From an uncultured Clostridia bacterium (GTDB lineage: Bacteria; Bacillota; Clostridia; Oscillospirales; CAG-272), in assembly GCA_944384545.1 (NCBI GenBank), contig CALWTT010000061.1, positions 1 to 32,289 on the forward strand: DNA of 32,289 nucleotides, written 5' to 3'. The translations under genes were made by a program, and so were the position numbers. Each line of letters opens with the position of its first letter. The stretch's first letter is position 1. Shown here piece by piece: positions 1 to 6,702 of this stretch. The notes under the pieces were generated by a model. The model did not search any database and was not told where the DNA came from. It worked only from the letters and a program-made list of their open reading frames with translations.

Positions 1-256
1 CGTTTGCCTCGTCCGGCGTCACTCCGGTCATCGCAAAGCTGTCCGGTGAGAGCGTGGCGCCCGCGCCTTCCAGCGCTTCTCCGTTCCCGTATACGGTTCC
101 TTCCGGATCCGGCGGAAGCACGGTTCCGCCCCCTCCGGTCGTTGTGCTGCTGCCTCCCGGCGGCGGGGTTTCTCCGCCCGGGCAGCCGTACAGCATCACG
201 CTCAGCACGCAGGCCAGCACCAGACATAACAGTTTGCTCCATGTGTTCTTTCGCAT
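1..256 (-). CDS. Lipoprotein, N-terminal part (gene runs off the window)
   Basis: The first 85 codons of a minus-strand gene are present; the rest lies outside the window. The protein starts MRKNTWSK, followed by a hydrophobic stretch (about residues 9-22) and the lipobox LYGC with Cys25, a type II signal peptide for lipidation and surface anchoring. A Gly/Pro/Thr/Ser-rich linker (about 26-50) follows, the usual flexible tether of a Gram-positive lipoprotein. The start is supported by AAGGAG eight bases upstream and a promoter at 314-342. The visible part has no recognisable domain. It could be a binding protein of an importer or an unrelated surface protein. The lipoprotein call is secure and the function is unknown. 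Confidence 0.8.
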   Translation of the reverse strand, partial: MRKNTWSKLLCLVLACVLSVMLYGCPGGETPPPGGSSTTTGGGGTVLPPDPEGTVYGNGEALEGAGATLSPDSFAMTGVTPDEAN

Positions 257-313
257 TCGTTTGGCTCCTTAAGTTTTTATGGATTCTTACATAAAGATAA
301 AGAAGATACAGAT

Positions 314-342
314 ATTATAGCATTTTTGAACTGCAAAATCAA
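314..342 (-). promoter_or_regulatory. Promoter of the lipoprotein gene
   Basis: Read on the minus strand, TTGATT (337-342) and a perfect TATAAT (314-319) are separated by 17 bases. Transcription would start near 307, leaving a leader of about 50 bases with AAGGAG just before the ATG at 256. Confidence 0.7.
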
Positions 343-411
343 GGCGCCTGCTATGGCTTTCCCCCTGTACAGCTTTCCAAAAATACCGTGAGATTTTTGT
401 GCGGATTCTAC

Positions 412-438
412 AAAAAGCGGCAGTTGCACCCGCTTTTT
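412..438 (-). terminator. Terminator-like hairpin
   Basis: AAAAAGCGG (412-420) pairs perfectly with CCGCTTTTT (430-438) across a 9-base loop. The A and T runs at the stem base let it work in either direction. It is the second such hairpin downstream of the GH42 gene and may be a backup stop protecting the lipoprotein promoter. Confidence 0.45.
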
Positions 439-614
439 CCAATTTCCGGCGATTTTCTTCTGCCCGGCGAAAAGAGAAAGTATGCACGGCATTCGGAACA
501 CACGGATTCACCGGGAAATCCATAGCAGGCGACAAGAAAATTCGACGCCTCTTTTTCCGGAACACACGGGGCTGTTAAGAGGTTGTTGTACAGTGCAGAA
601 GAGTTGCGCCGGGC

Positions 615-654
615 GCACAAAAAGGACACAGCGGAAACTGTGGCCTTTTTGTGC
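615..654 (-). terminator. Intrinsic terminator of the GH42 gene
   Basis: A 17-position stem (615-631 with 638-654) has one mismatch and the 6-base loop CGGAAA. The outer part is GCACAAAAAGG against CCTTTTTGTGC, giving T runs on both strands. It lies 50 bases past the GH42 stop codon, where its transcript should end. Confidence 0.75.
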
Positions 655-703
655 ATCTATCCCCCTGTCCGGGCGAAAAAGGCTCCGGTCTCTGTCCGGT
701 TCC

Positions 704-2749
704 TCAATCCGCACGGCAGGCGAACAGGCAGCCGTACGGAGGCAACTCCACGCGCTCGCCTGCCTCGTACCGGTGACCGTCAAACACGTCGGTCGCCGCA
801 AAAGGCAGGACCGTGTACCCCGGTTCCTTACCGTCTATCTCAATGGCGGTGAACAGCGTTCCCGCCGGACCGGTCAGCAGGCTGTTCTCCACATTGCCGC
901 TGCCCTCCGTGATCGGCTCGATTCCGCACGATGCGGCAAGCATCCGGATGAAATGCGCGTATCCTTCCGCATCCAGCTGGGCTCCCAGCAGAATGATCCG
1001 TCCTTTTCCCCGCACGGTTTCGGTGATGGCGGCATACCCCGGCAGATAATCGTCTCCGCCCGCTACATATTCGCCCAGCACACGCACACCTTCGCCCGGC
1101 TCATAGGCATCGTAATGCAGAGGATCCGTGTGGGCGACATAGCCGTCTGAAAGACGGATGTCGGTGCATTTGCCCGCCGGCAGGTCGCCTGCATACCAGG
1201 AGCTCGGCACCGGAGCCGGTGCATAGAAGGCGCGCCGCACCCCCGTCCAGTCTTCCAGATGTCCGAACGGCGCGTTCCGGTATTTGGCAAGATCCTTCGT
1301 GAAAATATCGCTCAGCGGTCCGACCACCCAGGTGCCTCCCGCTTCTACCCAGGGAAGGATCCGGTCCAGGAAGTCCCCTTCCTCCAGCGTATACTGCTGC
1401 TGCGTGATCAGCAAACGGTAGGGCGTCAGATCCGCATACGGAGAAATCACATCCGGACGGTAGTGCATCCGGTTGATCCTTCCGTATACATTGTGACTCA
1501 TCGCATAGCGATAGTCGCTCGGCGTGCCCGGCGTCGTCATCGGGGCATAGTCGGCTATGTACTGCGGAAGGTGGCCGAACGAAATGGCCAGGCCGCTCTT
1601 CACCACCTGCGCGCCGGTAAGATACGGACGCAACGTATCCAGATCGCGCGAAATGCCCCGCACCTCCTCTGCCATCTGCAACGGACGGCCCCAGGCATCG
1701 ATGACCGATCCGTGCGCCATCTCATGCCCGCCCCAGTGCGAGCGGAACAGCCAGTACAGGGTCGCCTCCCCGCCCATCGCAAACGGTGCCAGAGTGTTTG
1801 CACGGCAAAAGCCCTTCTTCCGCGGACCCATCGGCTGATTCCCCCCGTTCCAGCACGCCGATGTCTCGGTCACCCAGAACGGACGATCCTTCAATGTCCG
1901 CAGATAGTCATAGAACATCGCGCTGAACGCCGGCCCGGAATAGTGGTTGTACTGCACCACATCCAGTACACGGTTGTTCCCCGCCAGATCCAGCTGCTGC
2001 GTCGGCATCATATCGGTGCCGATCGGTGCATCGGTCAGCCGGTGCAGAATCTGCGCCTGCTGTGCACAGAAATCCTCATATACTTCATTTTTGTAGGCCG
2101 CCCATGCAAGACGGTGCGCCGCGCACAGCCCTACATTTCCGTTCGGCATATCCACCTCTTCAAAGCTGCCGAACTGCATGCTCCAGGTATAATGGCCCCA
2201 TGCATCGTTCAGCGCATCGATGCTCCCATAGCGCCGCCGCAGATAGGCGTGCCATTCCCGCTCACAGTCCGGACAGGTACAGCCGATCCCCAGCGGCATG
2301 ACCGTCAGCTCATTGTCAATCTGCCAGCCGATGATGTTCTCATCCTTCCCGAATTCCCGCCCCATTGCCTCCGCAATCCGTGCGCAGAAATCCCGGAATC
2401 TCGGATTGGTCGGGCAGGAAAGACGCCGGCTCCCGTGTGTTGCCCGCTTGTCACCCGCTGTCATCAGCACCTCAGGATATTTGTGCTCCATCCAGGAGGG
2501 CGGTGTCGCGGAAGGCGTGCACATGATCACCGATATGCCGCGCTCCCTGCATTTGTCCACCACCTCGCGGAAGAGCGAAAAATCATATTCCCCCTCCCGC
2601 GGTTCCATCACCGACCACGCAAATTCCGCTATGCGGACCGTGTTCAGTCCGTTTTCGAGCAGATGCGTCAGATCTTCGTCTATCTGCTCGCGTGGCCAGG
2701 ACTCCGGATAATATGCCGTTCCGAAATACGGCGGTTTGAAATCGTACAT
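704..2749 (-). CDS. Beta-galactosidase, glycoside hydrolase family 42
   Basis: This 681-residue protein is full length for GH42 (usually about 650-700). These retaining enzymes remove terminal beta-linked galactose from oligosaccharides. The catalytic (beta/alpha)8 barrel spans about residues 1-380. Glu147 in GWQIDNEL is the expected acid/base and Glu295 in FWVTET the nucleophile. Cys112 and the cluster Cys157, Cys159 and Cys162 (CTCPDC) match the structural zinc site of some GH42 enzymes. The remainder fits the trimerisation domain and C-terminal beta domain. No signal peptide is visible, so it should act in the cytoplasm on imported sugars. GGGAGG precedes the ATG. The gene has its own promoter (2911-2940) and terminator (615-654), so it can be expressed apart from the glycosidase genes upstream. 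Confidence 0.95.
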   Translation of the reverse strand: MYDFKPPYFGTAYYPESWPREQIDEDLTHLLENGLNTVRIAEFAWSVMEPREGEYDFSLFREVVDKCRERGISVIMCTPSATPPSWMEHKYPEVLMTAGDKRATHGSRRLSCPTNPRFRDFCARIAEAMGREFGKDENIIGWQIDNELTVMPLGIGCTCPDCEREWHAYLRRRYGSIDALNDAWGHYTWSMQFGSFEEVDMPNGNVGLCAAHRLAWAAYKNEVYEDFCAQQAQILHRLTDAPIGTDMMPTQQLDLAGNNRVLDVVQYNHYSGPAFSAMFYDYLRTLKDRPFWVTETSACWNGGNQPMGPRKKGFCRANTLAPFAMGGEATLYWLFRSHWGGHEMAHGSVIDAWGRPLQMAEEVRGISRDLDTLRPYLTGAQVVKSGLAISFGHLPQYIADYAPMTTPGTPSDYRYAMSHNVYGRINRMHYRPDVISPYADLTPYRLLITQQQYTLEEGDFLDRILPWVEAGGTWVVGPLSDIFTKDLAKYRNAPFGHLEDWTGVRRAFYAPAPVPSSWYAGDLPAGKCTDIRLSDGYVAHTDPLHYDAYEPGEGVRVLGEYVAGGDDYLPGYAAITETVRGKGRIILLGAQLDAEGYAHFIRMLAASCGIEPITEGSGNVENSLLTGPAGTLFTAIEIDGKEPGYTVLPFAATDVFDGHRYEAGERVELPPYGCLFACRAD

Positions 2750-2910
2750 GGTATGTTCCTCCCTTTCTTTTTTCCTTTCCGGTTTCGTTTCTTGCGGTTT
2801 GCGTTTATCCCGCTCTTTGCTTTGCGCTGTGCTTCTGTTCCTCCCGCTCCCGGTACCGACCGGGGGTTCCTGTGCTTCCGTCGCTTGCTGCTTTTCTGTT
2901 GTTTTCCTTT

Positions 2911-2946
2911 ATTATACCGGATCCGGCCTACTTCTGTCAATGACAG
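2911..2946 (-). promoter_or_regulatory. GH42 promoter with overlapping palindromes (operator candidates)
   Basis: On the minus strand a consensus TTGACA (2935-2940) and TATAAT (2911-2916) are 18 bases apart. The palindrome CTGTCA-A-TGACAG (2934-2946) covers the -35 box, and the perfect palindrome CCGGATCCGG (2917-2926) fills the half of the spacer next to the -10 box. Such placement is typical of repressor sites. The regulator is not in the window. Confidence 0.7.
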
Positions 2947-3152
2947 GTTTTTGCGGGCAATAACAGATTCTTGCGCCCCTCTTCCGACGTCCGCCTGCTC
3001 TTTCCCAGGGTGCAACGCCTGTCGGCGGGACGGGACCTGACAATGCCCCGGCACCCGACGAAGAAGGGCACCTGCATGTCGATCGGAGCAGATCCGGCTT
3101 TCAGAACGTACGCCCCGCCACGTAGCGCGCAGGCCACGGAAAATTCTCCGGG

Positions 3153-3191
3153 AAAAACAGGGGGTGTGCTGCTTTCGCGACGCACGCCCCC
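3153..3191 (-). terminator. Intrinsic terminator after the GH110 gene
   Basis: On the minus strand GGGGG-C-GTGC pairs with GCAC-A-CCCCC (3182-3191 with 3160-3169, one mismatch), followed by TGTTTTT. It lies about 90 bases past the GH110 stop and closes that transcription unit before the GH42 promoter. Confidence 0.6.
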
Positions 3192-3277
3192 TTTCATTCC
3201 GGACACAAATTCCCCGTCCCCAGGCAGTTCTGCCGGTCGCTTCTCACCGCCGGCACCGATCCTGTAACGATCCCGGC

Positions 3278-4918
3278 TCAGTCCGCCCGTACCACATCCG
3301 GCTGCAACGTGCAGTTCCGGTTGTTCCGTACGATGACCTCGGTCCTTTTGCCCGGTGCCGACAGGATCCGGTTCCCCGTAAATACGAAGGTCTCGACATT
3401 GTCCATCAGCGCTGCACATTCCTGATACATACGGAATTCATTGTCCTCCACACGGATGCAATGATGGAAATACCGGTCGGGAAGCACCGCACGCCGGGGC
3501 TGACATTCGATCACACCGCGACCCCAGCCGCCGTGCTTGCAGCGGTCAAAGGTGCAGCGGCGGATCGTGACATCCCCCGTCCCGCCCGACTCAAACCAAT
3601 AATCCCCGTCGGATTCGAATTTCACAGCCGTTCCGCTCGTATGGAAGTAGCAGTCCTCGATCACCGTCCGGCCACGGTTGGCAATCAGCATTCCGCGCGC
3701 ACGGTTGTTCCGCACGATGTTGTTGCGGAACAGCAGATCCGCCTCCTGCGTGATATTTTCGATATCGTCCCCTACCGCGATCTCTTCCACCGATTCCTCA
3801 AAGGTCAGGCGGATAATTTCATTGTTCAGATATTCTACCGTGCGCACGGTCAGGGTAGCATAGGGAATCAGCGGTGCCGGCTCCAGGGCCTGCACACGGT
3901 CGCCGGGACGGTATATACGGATGCCGGTTGCCTCCTCGTGCATCTGCCGCACAAACAGCTCCTTCTCGCCCTTTCCTACAATGCGCGTGTACATTCCGTG
4001 TATGTTCAGTGCGTCATCCAGCTGACCCTCAAAGGTACAGTTCTCTACGGTGATCCGCCCCGAGCAGTTCACAAAATGCGTCGCATCCGCGTCCGAGGTG
4101 TGCATCCGCCCCTCCTCCCGCAGGGTGCTGAACCGATCCAGATGGATATCGCCGCACATCTGCGCGATAAAGCCCATGCCGTAACAGGCGTTGACCGTGA
4201 TGTTCTCTGCCGTTATGCCCGTCGATTCCTCGCAGAACATACCCGCGCCCAACCGACGCGCCGCCGAGATCACCAGGATATTCCCGATCGGCGGCTTGCG
4301 CCTGACTCCGTGCGCCAGCATGCGCCCGTCCGGCAGATCCTCGTATGTCACCGCTTCCGCTCCTACGTCAAAGGTATTGTCTGCCGTCCCCGCTGCAATC
4401 TCGCCGCCCTCGCCCGTAAATTCCACATTCGTGCTCACCGGCACCAGCGTCTGCTCCAGATATTGCGCGTACAGACGCCCCTGCTTCAGAACAAACGCTT
4501 CCCGTCCGTTCACCGGCTGCAGCTCCACCGTATCGTCGCTCCCGTGCCCCGTCACCCGCGCCTCCAGCATCATGGTGCTGCTGTTCCGCAGGGTCAGGTT
4601 CCGGATCCGGATGTTCCGCGAACGCAATACCGCGATCGGCGTGATCACGCCGTGACAGACCAGCGTCGAGCCCCCAAAGTCTATCTCAAAATCCGACATG
4701 TCCTCGATCAGCGCCGCGATCCGCTTCGGTCCGTTGAAACCGTGGTTGGATATGCACAGATAGCGCTCCGAGCAGTAGTCCGGACGGATGTCATACACGC
4801 CCTTCGGTACTGTCAGCCGTGTCGCTCCGGCTTCCTTTGCCGCTGCAATCGCCCGGCGCAGCGTGTACGCTGCATCCCCGTTCACGTCGTACTCCGTAAA
4901 ATTCAGAACCTTTTCCAT
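3278..4918 (-). CDS. GH110-type beta-helix glycosidase, likely alpha-1,3-galactosidase
   Basis: The 546-residue protein has the short repeated turns of a right-handed parallel beta-helix (for example NIRIRNLTLRNS, ITAENITVNAC, ITVENCTFEG, VTIRRCTF). The region 272-308 carries a GH110-like signature: Asp278 in SDADATHF, then Asp301-Asp302 in QLDDALNIHG. The spacing of 23 and 24 residues equals that of the catalytic aspartates I recall for a characterised marine GH110 (Asp321, Asp344, Asp345). GH110 enzymes are inverting and remove alpha-1,3-linked galactose, as in blood group B and linear alpha-Gal. GFNGPKR at 60-66 also looks like that family. No signal peptide is seen. AAGGA precedes the ATG. 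The gene lies 136 bases after the esterase and is probably co-transcribed with it. The main alternative is another beta-helix hydrolase of unknown specificity. Confidence 0.8.
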   Translation of the reverse strand: MEKVLNFTEYDVNGDAAYTLRRAIAAAKEAGATRLTVPKGVYDIRPDYCSERYLCISNHGFNGPKRIAALIEDMSDFEIDFGGSTLVCHGVITPIAVLRSRNIRIRNLTLRNSSTMMLEARVTGHGSDDTVELQPVNGREAFVLKQGRLYAQYLEQTLVPVSTNVEFTGEGGEIAAGTADNTFDVGAEAVTYEDLPDGRMLAHGVRRKPPIGNILVISAARRLGAGMFCEESTGITAENITVNACYGMGFIAQMCGDIHLDRFSTLREEGRMHTSDADATHFVNCSGRITVENCTFEGQLDDALNIHGMYTRIVGKGEKELFVRQMHEEATGIRIYRPGDRVQALEPAPLIPYATLTVRTVEYLNNEIIRLTFEESVEEIAVGDDIENITQEADLLFRNNIVRNNRARGMLIANRGRTVIEDCYFHTSGTAVKFESDGDYWFESGGTGDVTIRRCTFDRCKHGGWGRGVIECQPRRAVLPDRYFHHCIRVEDNEFRMYQECAALMDNVETFVFTGNRILSAPGKRTEVIVRNNRNCTLQPDVVRAD

Positions 4919-5054
4919 TTTCCGTTCCTTTCTTTCCTGCTTATTTTATGCATTTCTGTATGTTGTCTTCCTCCGCAGAAGCCCCTGCATACGCCCTGCC
5001 GTTCTGCGCGCACGCAGCCGGGACTTCCTCCCCCGTTCCCTACGGGGCAAAGGG

Positions 5055-6581
5055 TCAGCTCCGCAATCGGCAGGTAAACGGCGCAAGCGGCAATCCCGTC
5101 TCCCGGCAGACCAGCGTTGCACGGCTGTAATTGGCGAGTACATACCCGATCCCGGTCACCTGCTCCGCATCCGGCGGCAGCGAAAGCACTACATCGCCCT
5201 CCTGCAGATGCGCCGGGGCCGGAATCCGCTTCCCGTCCGCAAGGCGGTAGAAAAAGTCGCCGGCCTCCAAAGCTCCGTCACACAGGCCGAGCGGGTGGTC
5301 AAAACGAAGCGTGAATCCCTTCTCCTCCCGCACCGCACTCAAAAGCTTCGGGCCCTCCCACGGGGTCGGGATCCCATACGTACGGTCCAGTGCCGCCGCA
5401 GCAAGACGTTCGCCCATTTCCCATTTCCGGGCCGGGTGGATATTGTCCGGTTCTCCCAGGTCCACCGACACCGTCATGTATGCGTTTTCGTCCTCCTCCG
5501 CAAACCGTTCCTGCGCCTCGCGTACACGGCACCAGTTCTCTCCGCTGCCCGCACCTCCGTCGTATGTCGAAATCTGTACCAGATAAAACGGCAGCTCCGG
5601 ATTCCGGAACGCCTCCCGCCAGTCCGCCGCAAGCGCATGCAGCAGGCGCAGATACCAGTCCCGACTGTCCTCGTCTGCGCGCCGTGCGTTGCTCTCCCCC
5701 TGATGCCAGAGAACGCCGCGGATCGCATACGGCGTAATCCGCCCCACCATCTCCCGACGCAGGATCGACGGGGCATTCGGATGGTACGGCCCCTCCGACG
5801 GCCACACGGTCGGATTCGGCGTGCGCAGAAACACATCCGCTCCGTTCCGTGCCGCCTCCGCTGCCGTGTCCCCACGCTCCGCTATGTACGCGCCCAGCTC
5901 CTCCTGTACCGCCTGCTCATGTGCCAGATACGACGCCATGTCCTGCCCCGCCAGCCGACGGTTCCATTCTTCCCCGAACCGGCGTGTCAGCGGGTCGAGC
6001 GATAGATATTTCTCGGAAATCCAGGTTTCTATCACCGTACCGCCCCAGTTGCAGCTGATGATCCCTACCGGCACGTGCAGGCGCTGCCGGAGCCGGCGGC
6101 CGAACGCATACGCAATCGCCGAAAAATGCAATGCGCTCTCTGCCGTGCACACCGTCCACGGCGTATCCACCGCGCGCAGACCTTCAAAATGCCATCCCCA
6201 ACGCTCCACGCCCGGCTGCGTCCGGCGCGGCACCGTAAAAAAGCGCAGATCCTCATCCTCCGTCAGCACCGACGGGTCGTATCGGGTGCAGAACAGCGGG
6301 TGTTCCATGTTCGACTGTCCTCCGGCCACCCATACCTCGCCGACCGCCACATCGTTACAGGTACAGGTCTCCTCGCCCGCGCAAAATACCAGTTTCCCGC
6401 GCACACCCGCCTGCACCGGTGGCAGTACCCCAAAAAATTTGCCGTCCGCCACCTCCGCCGTCACGCTGTTGCCCGCATAACTGATCACAAGACGCTCCGT
6501 ATCGCATTCTCCCCATACCGGGATCGGCATCCGCTGCTGCAATACCGCACGGTCTGTAAAAATATCTGCCGGTCTGATCAT
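5055..6581 (-). CDS. Sialate O-acetylesterase-like SGNH esterase
   Basis: This 508-residue protein matches the SASA/sialate O-acetylesterase type of SGNH hydrolase. The nucleophile motif GEVWVAGGQSNMEHPL puts Ser90 in GQSNM. CNWGGTVIETW (177-187) supplies the Gly/Asn oxyanion region, WHQGESNA (292-299) is a family hallmark, and DNIHP gives Asp379 and His382 of the triad. A beta-sandwich insertion is expected in the N-terminal part. Such enzymes remove O-acetyl groups from sialic acid or from plant xylan and pectin, so the name does not fix the substrate. No signal peptide is present, suggesting deacetylation of imported sugars. AAGGAG precedes the ATG. It sits between the GH78-like gene (121 bases) and the GH110 gene (136 bases), probably in one transcript. 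Confidence 0.88.
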   Translation of the reverse strand: MIRPADIFTDRAVLQQRMPIPVWGECDTERLVISYAGNSVTAEVADGKFFGVLPPVQAGVRGKLVFCAGEETCTCNDVAVGEVWVAGGQSNMEHPLFCTRYDPSVLTEDEDLRFFTVPRRTQPGVERWGWHFEGLRAVDTPWTVCTAESALHFSAIAYAFGRRLRQRLHVPVGIISCNWGGTVIETWISEKYLSLDPLTRRFGEEWNRRLAGQDMASYLAHEQAVQEELGAYIAERGDTAAEAARNGADVFLRTPNPTVWPSEGPYHPNAPSILRREMVGRITPYAIRGVLWHQGESNARRADEDSRDWYLRLLHALAADWREAFRNPELPFYLVQISTYDGGAGSGENWCRVREAQERFAEEDENAYMTVSVDLGEPDNIHPARKWEMGERLAAAALDRTYGIPTPWEGPKLLSAVREEKGFTLRFDHPLGLCDGALEAGDFFYRLADGKRIPAPAHLQEGDVVLSLPPDAEQVTGIGYVLANYSRATLVCRETGLPLAPFTCRLRS

Positions 6582-6702
6582 ATCTCTTTCTCCTTGATTC
6601 TCTTTATATATTCACCTTGTATTTTTTGCCTGTGTCCGCCTTGCCGGGGCAGGAGTTTCTCCCGCCTTTCCCTTCTGCTCCGCTGCGCCACGGCCTTGGT
6701 TC

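Larger units (their letters stand above)
257..703. other. Non-coding gap between lipoprotein gene and GH42 gene
   Basis: The gap holds the lipoprotein promoter (314-342) and two terminator-like hairpins (412-438 and 615-654). Frames that stay open here have no convincing ribosome site or protein-like composition. Nothing else is recognised between 439 and 614. Confidence 0.5.
2750..3277. other. Non-coding gap between GH42 and GH110 genes
   Basis: The gap holds the GH110-side terminator (3153-3191) and the GH42 promoter with two palindromes (2911-2946). The GH42 leader (about 2905 to 2750) is purine-rich on the transcribed strand and ends in a GGGAGG ribosome site. I see no gene. An open minus-strand frame at 2937-3419 overlaps the GH110 end and has no credible start. 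Confidence 0.5.

Noticed and set aside
1259..3040. Open plus-strand frame of 593 codons opposite GH42
   Set aside because: Arg/His/Pro-rich translation without motifs, no ribosome site, and lies over a complete GH42 enzyme.
2937..3419. Minus-strand frame of 160 codons between GH110 and GH42
   Set aside because: It starts inside the GH110 gene, crosses that gene's terminator and has no ribosome site.
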